64,000 nt of DNA, taken from assembly GCF_027853915.1 (NCBI RefSeq), contig NZ_JAQGLA010000014.1:1-64000 (forward strand), read 5' to 3'. Made by a program: the position numbers and the translations under genes. Positions within the stretch are counted from its first letter, which is position 1; every line of letters begins with the position of its first letter. Source of the stretch: Saccharopolyspora oryzae (GTDB taxonomy: Bacteria > Actinomycetota > Actinomycetes > Mycobacteriales > Pseudonocardiaceae). Below, in pieces: positions 52,783 to 61,609 of the stretch. The notes under the pieces are model-generated. The model was not told where the DNA came from. It made no database searches and was given only the letters and a program-made list of their open reading frames with translations.

Positions 52783-53297
52783 GGCGGCTCGCCCTGCTCG
52801 TCCTCGGCGCCGCGCTCCTCACCGGATGCGCGGGCCGGCCCGACACTCCCGACGGGGGAAGCATGCAAGACCAGACCAGCGCCCTGCAGCAGCGGCCCGC
52901 GATGGCCGAGATCACCGCTCGCTACGAGGAGATGCAGCAGAAGCTCCGGGACCGGTGGACCGCGGAGCTCGGCCTGTCCACGCCGTGGGTCAACGACGGC
53001 AACCCCGGTCAGGCGGGCTGCGCGGAGTTCCCGGACGTGCCGAACGCGGAGCAGCACACCCTGGACCGCTGGCAGAACGAGGGCGCCATCCCCGACGACC
53101 GGTGGCCGCGGGCGCTGCAGATCGCCGACGAGGTCGCCGCCGAGTACGGGTTCACCGAGCGCCAGGTGATCCTGGACCGGCCCGGCGACCACAAGGTCGA
53201 GATGCGCGACGCCTTCGGCGGTTGGCTGCAGGTCGGTACCAAGGTGAACACCGTCCTGCGGGTCCGCACCGGCTGCCACCTGGTCGAAGGCAGCTGA
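52779..53297 (+). CDS. LppA-like lipoprotein
   Basis: Lipoprotein of 172 residues; signal peptide with lipobox LLTGC (Cys near 17). The mature domain (RPAMAEITARYEEMQQKLRD, WPRALQIADEVAAEYGF, RTGCHL) resembles the LppA family. Two conserved cysteines (AGCAEF, TGCHL) may form a disulfide. Coupled to the DUF1023 gene (ATGA). A shorter paralogue without signal peptide lies 200 bp downstream. Confidence 0.82.
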   Translation: MRRLALLVLGAALLTGCAGRPDTPDGGSMQDQTSALQQRPAMAEITARYEEMQQKLRDRWTAELGLSTPWVNDGNPGQAGCAEFPDVPNAEQHTLDRWQNEGAIPDDRWPRALQIADEVAAEYGFTERQVILDRPGDHKVEMRDAFGGWLQVGTKVNTVLRVRTGCHLVEGS

Positions 53298-53306
53298 GCC
53301 CGAGCA

Positions 53307-53411
53307 GTGCTCGCGGTGGGCTTCGCCATCGCAGCGGGCGCGGTCGGACTGGCCATCCCGCGGGTGATCACCCCCGTCGTCGTCCACTTCGCGGCGATCT
53401 CGATCGGTTGA
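53307..53411 (+). CDS. possible 34-residue hydrophobic peptide
   Basis: GTG 53307 to TGA 53411: VLAVGFAIAAGAVGLAIP, then RVITPVVVHFAAISIG. Almost entirely hydrophobic, so it would be a membrane peptide. The ribosome binding site is weak. It lies between two LppA-like genes and may be a remnant of the second gene's lost signal segment or chance. Confidence 0.3.
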   Translation: MLAVGFAIAAGAVGLAIPRVITPVVVHFAAISIG

Positions 53412-53503
53412 CCTCCGGCGGTGCGCATCACAACTGAGGGTTCCGCGCAGTCGATCTCCGGCATGATCACTCCGGCATGGCAGTCCGACCCGAGGGAGGA
53501 GCC

Positions 53504-53932
53504 GTGGACGACCCGCGCAACCTGCTGCGACAACGGCCCAGCATCGAGGAGATCAGCGCGCAGTACGGCCAGCTCCAGCAGCGGCTGCGGGACCGGCTCG
53601 ACCACGAGCTGGGCCCGCTGACCTGGGTGAAGTCCGAGCCGCTCAGCCGGGCGGACTGCGCCGACGTCCCCGAGGCGCAGATCTGGTCGCTGGAGTCCTG
53701 GCAGGTGCCCGACAACCTGCCGGACGCGTCCTGGCCGCGCGCGGTCGACATCGTCCGGCAGCTCACCCGCGAGTACGGGTTCGACGAGCCGGAGATCATC
53801 GTCAACCGCAGCGGCGACCACGAGATCACCGGCAACGACGAGTACGGCGCGGTCTACCGGTTCAGCACCTCGAACCGGACGGAGCTGTCCATCACCACCG
53901 GCTGCCACCTGCTGGCCGTCGCGAAGGGCTGA
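53504..53932 (+). CDS. LppA-like paralogue without lipobox
   Basis: Protein of 142 residues aligning along its length with the lipoprotein at 52779 (RPSIEEISAQYGQLQQRLRD; WPRAVDIVRQLTREYGF; TTGCHL), including both cysteines. It lacks any signal peptide. GTG 53504 with GGGAGGA close upstream is preferred to ATG 53477. It may be a tandem duplicate that lost export or an intracellular immunity-like partner; neither is shown. Confidence 0.72.
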   Translation: MDDPRNLLRQRPSIEEISAQYGQLQQRLRDRLDHELGPLTWVKSEPLSRADCADVPEAQIWSLESWQVPDNLPDASWPRAVDIVRQLTREYGFDEPEIIVNRSGDHEITGNDEYGAVYRFSTSNRTELSITTGCHLLAVAKG

Positions 53933-53986
53933 TCGCCCGCGACCCCGTGCGGGCCGCCGCCACCTGCGCCGATTACCGTTCCCGGT

Positions 53987-54973
53987 ATGAGTGCACAGTC
54001 TCCCGATCCGCAGACCACGGGCGCCCACGGCGTGGGCCTGGCCACCGTGACCGACGACGGCACGGTGCTCGACACCTGGTTCCCGACCATCCGGCTGGGT
54101 GAGCCGGGCCAGTCCGGCACCAAGCGGCTGTCCGCCGACGAGGCGGCCGCGTCCCTCGGCGAGGCCGGTGCGGCGCTGCTCGGGCGCGACGAGGCCCGCG
54201 GGGTCGAGGTGATCGCGGTGCGCACCGAGATCGGTCGCCTGGCCGACGCCCCGGTCGACGCGCACGACGTGTACCTGCGGCTGCACCTGCTGTCGCACCG
54301 CTTGGTCCGGCCGCATGGGCAGAGCCTCGACGGCATCTTCGGCCTGCTCGCCAACGTCGTGTGGACCAACCACGGCCCCTGCCCGGTGGAGGGCTTCGAG
54401 GCGACCCGGCTGCGGCTGCGGGCGCGCGGCGCGGTCACCGTCTACGGCATCGACAAGTTCCCGCGCATGGTCGACTACGTCGTCCCGTCCGGCGTGCGCA
54501 TCGGCGACGCCGACCGGGCCCGGCTGGGCGCGCACCTGGCCAGCGGCACGACCGTGATGCACGAGGGCTTCGTGAACTACAACGCGGGCACCCTCGGCGC
54601 GTCGATGGTCGAGGGCCGGATCTCCGCGGGCGTCGTGGTCGACGACGGCTCGGACGTCGGCGGCGGCGCCTCGATCATGGGCACCCTGTCCGGCGGCGGC
54701 AAGGAGGTCATCTCCATCGGCGAGCGCTGCCTGATCGGCGCCAACGGCGGCGTGGGCATCTCGCTGGGCGACGACTGCATCGTCGAGGCGGGCCTGTACA
54801 TCACCGCAGGCACCAAGGTGACGCTGCCGGACGGCACCATCACCAAGGCCTCGGAGCTGTCCGGTTCGGACAACCTGCTCTTCCGCCGCAACTCCACCAC
54901 GGGCACCGTCGAGGTGACCGAGCGCGCGGGCGGCAAGGTCGAGCTCAACGCGGCCCTGCACGCCAACGACTGA
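53987..54973 (+). CDS. dapD: tetrahydrodipicolinate N-succinyltransferase
   Basis: Hexapeptide-repeat enzyme of 328 residues, actinobacterial DapD type. The N-terminal domain (1-150) is followed by a left-handed beta helix ([40 protein letters not shown]). [12 protein letters not shown] marks the active-site loop with Glu. Adds a succinyl group to tetrahydrodipicolinate in the succinylase branch shared with DapC and DapE here. ATG 53987. Terminator follows. Confidence 0.94.
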   Translation: MSAQSPDPQTTGAHGVGLATVTDDGTVLDTWFPTIRLGEPGQSGTKRLSADEAAASLGEAGAALLGRDEARGVEVIAVRTEIGRLADAPVDAHDVYLRLHLLSHRLVRPHGQSLDGIFGLLANVVWTNHGPCPVEGFEATRLRLRARGAVTVYGIDKFPRMVDYVVPSGVRIGDADRARLGAHLASGTTVMHEGFVNYNAGTLGASMVEGRISAGVVVDDGSDVGGGASIMGTLSGGGKEVISIGERCLIGANGGVGISLGDDCIVEAGLYITAGTKVTLPDGTITKASELSGSDNLLFRRNSTTGTVEVTERAGGKVELNAALHAND

Positions 54974-54984
54974 CCGAACGACCC

Positions 54985-55021
54985 AGCGGGGCCGGCCGAC
55001 ACCACGTCGACCGGCCCCGCT
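54985..55021 (+). terminator. hairpin after dapD
   Basis: AGCGGGGCCGG (54985-54995) pairs with CCGGCCCCGCT (55011-55021), with an inner CGA/TCG. No U-tract. Confidence 0.75.
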
Positions 55022-55088
55022 GCCGTTCCGGGCCGGTTGGGCCGATCGGACCAGGCGGGGGTCGGAGCGGGCGTTTTTATCATTGGTG

Positions 55089-56024
55089 ATGGCTAGCAGC
55101 TGGCAGCACCGCGACCTGGCGGACGTCGTCGACCTGCCCGCCGAGCCGGTGGCGGCCGATGCGCAGGCCTCCATCGCCGAGCACGTGCGGGCCGGGCTGG
55201 ACACCCGGCTGCGCGCGCTGATCGCGCACGATCCCGGGACCAGGCTCGGGACCGATCCCGAAGAGCTGCACCAGATGCGGGTCTCGGTGCGTCGGATGCG
55301 CGCGATGCTGCGGGCCGCGCGGCCGTTCCTGGACCAGGGCTGGTCGGAGCCGCTGCGCGCGGAGCTCGGCTGGCTGGGGCGCGCGCTGGGCCCGGTCCGC
55401 GACCTCGACGTCCTGCTGGACCGGCTGCGCGAGGAGAGCGCCGACCTGCCCGAGGGCGAGCGGGCCGCGGCCGCCCGGCTGATCTCCGGCCTGGAGGCCG
55501 AGCACGGAGCCGCCCGCATCGAACTGCTCACGGCCTTGGGCAGCGACCGCTACCTCGACCTGCTGCGCGCCGTGGCCACCGCCGTCCGCAGCACCCCCGA
55601 GGAGTCCGATGTGGACAGCGCGCGGGAGCTGCGCGCACTCGTGCTCGGCGAGTTCCGGAAACTCCGAAAAGCGGTGGCACGGCTGCCCGAATCCCCCGCC
55701 GACCCCGACCTGCACGCACTGCGCATCCGGGGCAAACGGGTCCGCTACACCGCGGAGCTCGCGCAACCCGCGTTCGGCAAACCGGTGCAGCAGCTGATCA
55801 GAGCGACCCGCCGCTTCCAGGACGTGCTCGGCGAGCACCAGGACGCCTGCGTGGCCGAGGAACGCGTGCGCGCCCTGCTCCACGACTTCGGCGACGAGGT
55901 CGACGCGGCGGTGGCGTTCGTGGCGGGCCGCCTCGTCGAACGGGAGCAGACCCGCAAGGCCGAACGCCGCGCGCAGTGGTGGGAGACCTGGGAAGCCCTC
56001 ACCTCAGCGGCGGAAGCCGTCTGA
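55089..56024 (+). CDS. CHAD domain protein
   Basis: Helical protein of 311 residues with conserved His/Arg on CHAD helices: ELHQMRVSVRRMRAMLR, LGPVRDLDVLLDRL, LHALRIRGKRVRYTAEL, FQDVLGEHQDACV. CHAD domains bind polyphosphate. ATG 55089 lies 5 nt after TATCAT (55078-55083), so mRNA is probably leaderless; TTG 55083 and GTG 55086 are in frame. No CYTH domain is attached. Converges with dapC. Confidence 0.9.
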   Translation: MASSWQHRDLADVVDLPAEPVAADAQASIAEHVRAGLDTRLRALIAHDPGTRLGTDPEELHQMRVSVRRMRAMLRAARPFLDQGWSEPLRAELGWLGRALGPVRDLDVLLDRLREESADLPEGERAAAARLISGLEAEHGAARIELLTALGSDRYLDLLRAVATAVRSTPEESDVDSARELRALVLGEFRKLRKAVARLPESPADPDLHALRIRGKRVRYTAELAQPAFGKPVQQLIRATRRFQDVLGEHQDACVAEERVRALLHDFGDEVDAAVAFVAGRLVEREQTRKAERRAQWWETWEALTSAAEAV

Positions 56025-56028
56025 CGCA

Positions 56029-56060
56029 GGAGGGTGCCGGTTCCAGACCGGCACCCCTCC
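56029..56060. terminator. bidirectional hairpin
   Basis: GGAGGGTGCCGG (56029-56040) pairs with CCGGCACCCCTCC (56048-56060). Between convergent CHAD and dapC genes. Confidence 0.75.
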
Positions 56061-56062
56061 GG

Positions 56063-57184
56063 TCACTCCGCCAAGCGCTTGGCCGCGGTGGCGATGCGCT
56101 CGTCCGTCGCCGTCAGGGCGATGCGGACGTGGTGGCCTCCGGCCGGTCCGTAGAAGGTGCCCGGTGCCGCGAGGATCCCCCGCTGCGCCAACCAGTCCAC
56201 CGTCTGCCACGAGTCCTCACCGCGCGTCGCCCACAGGTACAGGCCCGCCTGCGAGTGGTCGATCCGGAAGCCCGCCGACTCCAGCGCGGGCCGCAGCACC
56301 GCGCGCCGCGCCGCGTACAGCTCGCGCTGCGCGCTCACGTGCGAGTCGTCGCTGAGCGCCGCGGTGATCGCTTGCTGCACCGGGCGCGGGACGATCATCC
56401 CGGCGTGCTTGCGCAGTTCCAGCAGGCGCCGCACCAGATCCGGGTCACCGGTGATGAACCCGGCGCGGTACCCGGCCAGGTTCGAGGACTTCGACAGCGA
56501 GTGCACGGCGAGCACGCCGCGCCGGTCCGCGCCCACCGAGGGGTGCAGCACCGACACCGGCTCGGTGTCCCAACCCAGCGCCAGGTAGCACTCGTCGGAG
56601 GCGATCACCGCGCCGAGCTCCTGCGCGGCCCGCACCTGCTCGCCCAGCTGCTGCGCGTCCAGCACGCGACCCGTCGGGTTCGACGGGGAGTTCAGCCACA
56701 GCAAGGTGGTTCCGGCCGGCGGCAGCTCACCGGGCGCGAGGCGCACGACCTCGGCACCGGCGATCTTGGCGCCCACCTCGTAGGTCGGGTACGCCAGCTC
56801 CGGGATGGCCACGACGTCGCCGGGCCGCACGCCGACCAGCGTGGGCAACCAGGCGACGAGCTCCTTGGAACCGATGGTCGGCACCACGGCGTCGGGCTCC
56901 AGCCCGGTGATCCCGTAGCGGCGCTGCAGCGACGAGATCGCCGCCTCGCGCAGCTCGGGGGTGCCGTGCGTGGCCGGGTAGCCCGGCTCGTCGGCGACCT
57001 CGGCCAAGGCGCGCTGCAAGTTCTCCGGCACCGGGTCGACCGGGGTCCCGACGGACAGGTCGACGATGCCGTCCGGGTGGGCCTTCGCCGCGGCGGACTG
57101 CCGGGCCAGCGAATCCCACGGGAACTGCGGCAACTGCGGACCGCGGGGCCCGGACGTCGCGTCCGGGCCGGTCGCGGCGCTCAT
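56063..57184 (-). CDS. dapC: succinyldiaminopimelate transaminase
   Basis: PLP-dependent class I/II aminotransferase of 373 residues. The Lys-bearing site is [23 protein letters not shown] holds the Asn, ASDECYLAL the Asp/Tyr, and a C-terminal HHVRIALT the carboxylate-binding Arg. Third diaminopimelate gene in this window. ATG 57184 overlaps the ferredoxin stop (ATGA), as in mycobacteria (fdxC-dapC). Confidence 0.93.
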   Translation of the reverse strand: MSAATGPDATSGPRGPQLPQFPWDSLARQSAAAKAHPDGIVDLSVGTPVDPVPENLQRALAEVADEPGYPATHGTPELREAAISSLQRRYGITGLEPDAVVPTIGSKELVAWLPTLVGVRPGDVVAIPELAYPTYEVGAKIAGAEVVRLAPGELPPAGTTLLWLNSPSNPTGRVLDAQQLGEQVRAAQELGAVIASDECYLALGWDTEPVSVLHPSVGADRRGVLAVHSLSKSSNLAGYRAGFITGDPDLVRRLLELRKHAGMIVPRPVQQAITAALSDDSHVSAQRELYAARRAVLRPALESAGFRIDHSQAGLYLWATRGEDSWQTVDWLAQRGILAAPGTFYGPAGGHHVRIALTATDERIATAAKRLAE

Positions 57185-57501
57185 TCGCCCTGCGGGGGCA
57201 GGCTCTTGATGGGCTCCACGTCGAAGTCCTTCTTGCCCACCTTCGCCGCACCACCCGGCGAACCGAGTTCGTCGAAGAAGTCGACGTTCGCCTTGGTGTA
57301 AGCGGCCCACTCGTCCGGCACGTCGTCCTCGTAGTAGATGGCCTCCACCGGGCAGACCGGCTCGCAGGCACCGCAGTCGACGCACTCATCGGGGTGGATG
57401 TAGAGCATCCGCCCGCCCTCGTAGATGCAGTCGACAGGGCACTCCTCGATGCAGGCCTTGTCGAGCACGTCCACGCAGGGCTCGGCGATCACGTAGGTCA
57501 C
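57181..57501 (-). CDS. fdxC: 7Fe ferredoxin FdxC
   Basis: Ferredoxin of 106 residues. The first cluster is C9-x7-C17-x3-C21 with CP; the second is [11 protein letters not shown], giving one 3Fe-4S and one 4Fe-4S centre. The C-terminal ~45 residues are the usual actinobacterial extension. GTG 57501. Coupled to dapC although no direct need is known. Upstream 137 bp lies the palindrome GGCGTTAACGCC (57638-57649). Confidence 0.94.
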   Translation of the reverse strand: MTYVIAEPCVDVLDKACIEECPVDCIYEGGRMLYIHPDECVDCGACEPVCPVEAIYYEDDVPDEWAAYTKANVDFFDELGSPGGAAKVGKKDFDVEPIKSLPPQGE

Positions 57502-57780
57502 GGTTGCACTCCTGCTCGAAGCGTTGTCCTACTCGCGCGCAGGAACCTCCTGCCGCGACTGCTGACAGTATCTCCCCTACCCACCCAGGACGCGTAACCG
57601 GTCCACAGCTCGGGAGCGCTGGCAACTCTACGATGCGGGCGTTAACGCCGTAAACCACTTCGGCCCCCGAACGACCCGCTGCGCACGCGTCCGACGTGGT
57701 CGATCAACGTCCGAACACCGACGTGCGCTACGCCACATTGGCACCGGGTTCAGTGCCTGCCACGGATCCTGGCTTTTGAT
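57502..57780. other. fdxC upstream region
   Basis: Contains the fdxC promoter and the 12-bp perfect palindrome GGCGTTAACGCC at 57638-57649, which could be an operator. No gene is supported. It borders the structured element at 57781-57954. Confidence 0.4.
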
Positions 57781-57954
57781 CTTTGATTCGTCGTCAGGCG
57801 AATAACCCACCCTCGCAACTCGCACCGCCGCGGGTTCTCAGACGTCGCCTGGCGAGGACGGCCCGACTGCCGTGTATTGGCATACATAAAGTTGGGCACC
57901 CGCAGTCCAGGCGGCGTCTGAGGTTCCGCTACCGGCACCGCTACGCAAAACGAG
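57781..57954 (-). ncRNA. candidate structured RNA/repeat element E, copy 1
   Basis: About 174 nt, 17 nt downstream of the minus-strand gene stop at 57971. Helices: 57786-57790 with 57799-57803 (ATTCG/CGAAT); 57837-57852 with 57907-57922 (16 bp, one mismatch); 57861-57868 with 57890-57897; tip TGTAT-TGGC-ATACA (57873-57886). Ends with CGCAAAACGAG (57944-57954). The second copy at 61414-61586 keeps the fold with paired base changes. It may be a structured 3' UTR, an independent RNA or a folded mobile element. Confidence 0.6.
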
Positions 57955-57970
57955 TGCTTCAGACAGCTGT

Positions 57971-58336
57971 TCAGGCGTTCGCGCGCTTGCCCAGGACGAT
58001 TCCCAGCATCATCGCGCTCGGCAGCGCACCGGCACCGAGCAGCAGCAGGGTCCGCCAGTCGTTGCCGAGCAGGACCATGTCGCCGCCCGGGCCGAGGACT
58101 CCGAACACGAGCACGGTCAGGAACCACACCACCAGCGGCGCCCCGGCGACCCGGCGGTGCGGGGAGAACCTCGCGGCCTCCGCCACCAGCAGCGGCGTGG
58201 TGACGGCCGCGAGCGCCGCGGTGATCGGGAACTGCACGGCGCCGATGTACGACGGCAGGAAGAGCAGTTCGACCAGCGCCAGGATGACGGCATCGACGAG
58301 CAGGAAGCCGAACACCACCCGGTCCAGGGGACTCAA
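57971..58336 (-). CDS. membrane protein downstream of mshB
   Basis: Protein of 121 residues with four hydrophobic helices (VVFGFLLVDAVILALVELLFL, AALAAVTTPLLVAEA, LVVWFLTVLVFGVLG, TLLLLGAGALPSAMMLGIVL). Function unknown; mycobacteria have a comparable small membrane gene after mshB (Rv1171). TTG 58336 overlaps the mshB stop (TTGA), so it is coupled. Element E copy 1 follows. Confidence 0.82.
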   Translation of the reverse strand: MSPLDRVVFGFLLVDAVILALVELLFLPSYIGAVQFPITAALAAVTTPLLVAEAARFSPHRRVAGAPLVVWFLTVLVFGVLGPGGDMVLLGNDWRTLLLLGAGALPSAMMLGIVLGKRANA

Positions 58337-59244
58337 CGGTCGCCCACCGGTTCGGTGCCGCTCACCCCGAGGCCACCGAACAGGTCCGACTCGCAGCCCT
58401 GCGGATCACCGCTGGCCAGCACGTAGTGCTCGGTCGGGACGATGGGCTGCGCGACACCGTTGGACAGCGCGTAGGCCGCGATGCCCTCGCCGTGGTCCCA
58501 CCGGTCCAGCCACACCTTGACCTGGGTGCCGTGCGCCCGCAGCGCGCTGATCTTGGCGGGCAGGTGCTCGGACACGTCGATCACGGTGGTGATCTCGTCG
58601 TCCTGGACGCTGGCCAGCTCGTGCGGTTCGGGCAGTTCGAAGGGCATGTCCTCGACTTCGGCCAGGGCGGCCAGGCCCTTCTCGATCGTGCCCTGCGACG
58701 GCACGGCGTAGAAGACGCGCTGCACGTCGGGCACCTGCGCGGCGGCGGCCACGGTGACCTCGTGCGCGCGGACGTGGTCGGGGTGGCCGTAACCGCCGTC
58801 GGCCGCGTAGCTCACGACGACCTGCGGCTTGACCTCGCGCAGCACGTCGGCCAGCGCGCCCGCCTGCTCCTCGCCGTCACCGATCGCGAAGGCCCGGGGG
58901 TGCGCGTCCGGCAGCGCACCCGCCTGTCCCGGCTGCTCCCAGAGCATCCCGGAGTCGCGCCAGCGGCCGATGCCGCCGAGGAACCGGTGGTCGGCCACCC
59001 GGAGCGCGGCGCACGCCGAGCGCAGCTCGCCGACCCGGTAGCCGCCGAGCTGGTCCGCCTGGTCGGCGGCCAGGCCGCGCAGGCTCTCCGGGATGACCTC
59101 GCCTTCCTCACCGAGGGTGCAGGTCACCACGAACACCTGAACGCCGCGGGCGGCGTAGCGGGCGATCGTCCCGCCGGTCCAGAGGCTCTCGTCATCGGGG
59201 TGTGCGTGCACCAGCAACAACCGCGGTGGGGCCGTCAGCTTCAC
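58333..59244 (-). CDS. mshB: mycothiol biosynthesis deacetylase MshB
   Basis: Zinc deacetylase of 303 residues acting on N-acetylglucosaminyl-inositol. The zinc/catalytic motif HAHPDDESLW is at 13-22; the second His ligand is in GHPDHVRAHE. CTLGEEGEV and GGIGRWRDSG are typical of MshB as opposed to the conjugate amidase Mca. GTG 59244. Places the organism among mycothiol-making actinobacteria. Confidence 0.92.
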   Translation of the reverse strand: MKLTAPPRLLLVHAHPDDESLWTGGTIARYAARGVQVFVVTCTLGEEGEVIPESLRGLAADQADQLGGYRVGELRSACAALRVADHRFLGGIGRWRDSGMLWEQPGQAGALPDAHPRAFAIGDGEEQAGALADVLREVKPQVVVSYAADGGYGHPDHVRAHEVTVAAAAQVPDVQRVFYAVPSQGTIEKGLAALAEVEDMPFELPEPHELASVQDDEITTVIDVSEHLPAKISALRAHGTQVKVWLDRWDHGEGIAAYALSNGVAQPIVPTEHYVLASGDPQGCESDLFGGLGVSGTEPVGDR

Positions 59245-59341
59245 CGGTCCAGCCTAATCTGCGGCGCGCACCACACGACGGACGGCATTCGCATTGCTCC
59301 GGATGATCTAGTGCCCAACAGCGAACAGCTCAACCCGGACA

Positions 59342-61096
59342 TCAGTAGCCGTCGCTGTCGGCGTAGGTCCCGAGCCAGTCGGCCGCCGTCGAGAACGGAC
59401 CGGACAAGCCGTTGCCCGGCTGAACGCCCTTGGCCTCCGGGCGCACCGCCAGCACCTGCGCCTGCTGGTACAGCGGCATCGCCACGCCCGACCGCCACAG
59501 CACCGGCTCCACGATCGAGGACGCCTCGTTGAACGGGATCTTGCCGGTCATGGCCGCGTCGATGGTCGGCTGCAGCAGCTCGTCGCAGTAACCGGCCGCG
59601 TTGTGCGGGAACGGCTGCTCGGTGTCCGAAGCGACGCCGGGGCAGCCGTAGGCCGAAGCCATCGTCGCCGCCGGGTCACCACCGGCCGGACGCGGCGCGA
59701 TCGCCATGTCCACCGAAGCCACCGCACCGGACGCCCCGGCCTTCGGGTTCGCCGACAGCATCTCGCCGAACAGCTGGTCCCCGGTCGGCGTCACCACAGT
59801 CGCCTGGATCCCCTGCTCGCGCAGCTGCCGCGCGGTCTCCTCCGCGACCCGGATGTAGGACTCGTGCTCGAAGGGCGCGGCGATGACCAGGTTCAACGGC
59901 CGCCCGTCGCGCAGCCAGGCACCGCCGCTGCGGTGGTAGCCGGCCTCCTCGAGCAGCTTCTGCACCCGCGCCGGGTCGGGCTTCTCCGGGAACGCACCGG
60001 CCGGTTCCGTCGGGTTGTAGCCGGGCTCGGACGGCGCGAGGACCTGGGCGTGCGACTGCATCTGATCGGCCGGGCCACCGCCGGTGCCCGACTCGATCAG
60101 CGCCGGGCGGTCGAGCGAGGCGAGAACGGCCTGCCGCACCTTGATGTCGGACAGCACGCGGCTGTCCGGGCGCAGCAGCACCTCCACCGTCGCCGGCCGC
60201 GGCACGTTGATCAGCTTCACGGAGTCGCCGAGATCGCGCAGCGCCTGCATGGTCCCGCTGTCCGCGCCGAAGACCGCCAGGTGGCTGTCGCCGCTGCGCA
60301 GCGCCTCGACCTGGCGTCCCTTGTCCAGCGCGCGCAGCACGACCCGGTCGGACTTCGCGGGCGGACCCCAGTACCGGTCGTTGCGCTCCAGGATGATCTC
60401 GCCGCGGTCCAGGTCGATCTGCCGGATCGCGAACGGCCCGCCCGAAGCCGGGTAGCCGTCGTCCAGCACCGTCGACCAGCCGCGCGGCGCGTCCCGCAGC
60501 AGGTGCGCGGGGAGCAGGTTGTTGAACAGCGACTGCCAGCCGGGGAACGGCTTGGAGAAGGTCACGTCGACGGTCTTGCCGCCCTGCCGCGACGCCACGT
60601 CGTCGATCAGCTGGTAGCCGGCCGCGTCGGACACGCCGGGCTGCGAGCGCAGCTGCTGCCACAGGTAGACGAAGTCCTCGGCGGCGATCGGCGCGCCGTC
60701 GGACCAGTTCGCCTCGCGGCGGATCCGGTAGCGGACGGTGAACTTCTCCTGGTCCGGCACCACCTCCACCGACTCCATCAGCGTGGTGTCCAGCTGCAGC
60801 CGCCCGTCCGGGCCGGGCCGGTGCACCGACGGCAGCATCAGGCTGGCCAGCGCCGAGCTGGTCGGCGAGAGGTCGGCGAGGGTGTGCGGGTTGAACCCGC
60901 CCTCCAGCTCGTCGACCCCGACCACGACCTCCACCGGCATCGGCTGCTTGGACGGCGCGGTGGTCGTCGGGGGCTGCGTCGTCGGGGTTGGCGACACCAG
61001 CGGCGGTGGCGGTGCGTTGGTGCAGGCGGCCACCAAGCTCGCGGTTGTCACCAGCAGGGAGACCGCGACCAGTGGGCGGCGTCGACCCTGGGACAC
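59342..61096 (-). CDS. lpqW: LpqW-like substrate-binding lipoprotein
   Basis: Lipoprotein of 584 residues of the peptide/nickel ABC substrate-binding fold (SBP_bac_5). Signal peptide with lipobox LVAAC, Thr/Pro-rich linker, then WSDGAPIAAEDFVYLWQQL, GGPFAIRQIDLDRGEIILERN and SDIKVRQAVLASLDRPAL. No permease genes adjoin. Position between mshB and typA matches mycobacterial LpqW (Rv1166), which regulates mannolipid synthesis; that role is not proven here. GTG 61096 with AGGGGAGG 6 nt upstream. Confidence 0.87.
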   Translation of the reverse strand: MSQGRRRPLVAVSLLVTTASLVAACTNAPPPPLVSPTPTTQPPTTTAPSKQPMPVEVVVGVDELEGGFNPHTLADLSPTSSALASLMLPSVHRPGPDGRLQLDTTLMESVEVVPDQEKFTVRYRIRREANWSDGAPIAAEDFVYLWQQLRSQPGVSDAAGYQLIDDVASRQGGKTVDVTFSKPFPGWQSLFNNLLPAHLLRDAPRGWSTVLDDGYPASGGPFAIRQIDLDRGEIILERNDRYWGPPAKSDRVVLRALDKGRQVEALRSGDSHLAVFGADSGTMQALRDLGDSVKLINVPRPATVEVLLRPDSRVLSDIKVRQAVLASLDRPALIESGTGGGPADQMQSHAQVLAPSEPGYNPTEPAGAFPEKPDPARVQKLLEEAGYHRSGGAWLRDGRPLNLVIAAPFEHESYIRVAEETARQLREQGIQATVVTPTGDQLFGEMLSANPKAGASGAVASVDMAIAPRPAGGDPAATMASAYGCPGVASDTEQPFPHNAAGYCDELLQPTIDAAMTGKIPFNEASSIVEPVLWRSGVAMPLYQQAQVLAVRPEAKGVQPGNGLSGPFSTAADWLGTYADSDGY

Positions 61097-61413
61097 GCCG
61101 AACCTCCCCTTCACGTCTGATCCCCCGAACGCGCCCCGGTCACCGGGGCGCCTCGCACGTGCTGAAGACGCGCGAAGGCCCTCCATGGTTCCTTCCGCCG
61201 ACCAGAAGATCGACACCGGGGTAGGTGCCCAGTCTGCTCGCCGCCCGCCCCGCGTGCCCGCGAAACGGAGAAATCCCGGCCCGGAGGCGGGAAAACCCGG
61301 CAATCCGACATCGCGGACGTACCGACCACGCCTGGAGCCAGAGGGGCTCCCGTCACCGGGAGCCCCTCTGCACCACTGCTCGAAATTCAGATCCCGTCTT
61401 TGATCCTCGTTGT
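61097..61413. other. lpqW upstream region
   Basis: Holds the lpqW promoter. A GC-rich dyad CCCCGGTCACCGGGGCG at 61134-61150 and another, GGGGCTCCCGTCACCGGGAG-type, at 61347-61374 could be hairpins. No gene supported. Confidence 0.4.
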
Positions 61414-61586
61414 CCTTGATGCGCCGCAGGCGCATAGCCCACCCCCGGCGCTTGCACCGCCGCGGGTTCTCAGCGTTCGCCTGGCGAGGACGGCCCAGCC
61501 GCCGTGTATTGGCATACATAAGGCTGGGCACCCGCAGACCAGGCGGGCGCTGAGGTTCCGCCACCCGCACCGCCACGCAAAACGAG
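61414..61586 (-). ncRNA. candidate structured RNA/repeat element E, copy 2
   Basis: About 173 nt, 24 nt downstream of the typA stop (61610, minus). Helices: 61419-61423 with 61431-61435 (ATGCG/CGCAT); 61469-61484 with 61539-61554; 61493-61500 with 61522-61529 (GCCCAGCC/GGCTGGGC); tip TGTAT-TGGC-ATACA (61505-61518). Same CGCAAAACGAG edge (61576-61586). Central 135 nt are close to 90% identical to copy 1 by hand count. Confidence 0.6.
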
Positions 61587-61609
61587 CCCGGAGACAGGTT
61601 CTCAGGCGC

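Noticed and set aside
57750-57957. Protein-coding reading of element E (both copies encode GLRVP and MYANTR on the minus strand)
   Set aside because: Shared peptides follow from shared DNA; changes keep base pairing, not amino acids, the copies differ by one base in length, and no ribosome binding site precedes them.
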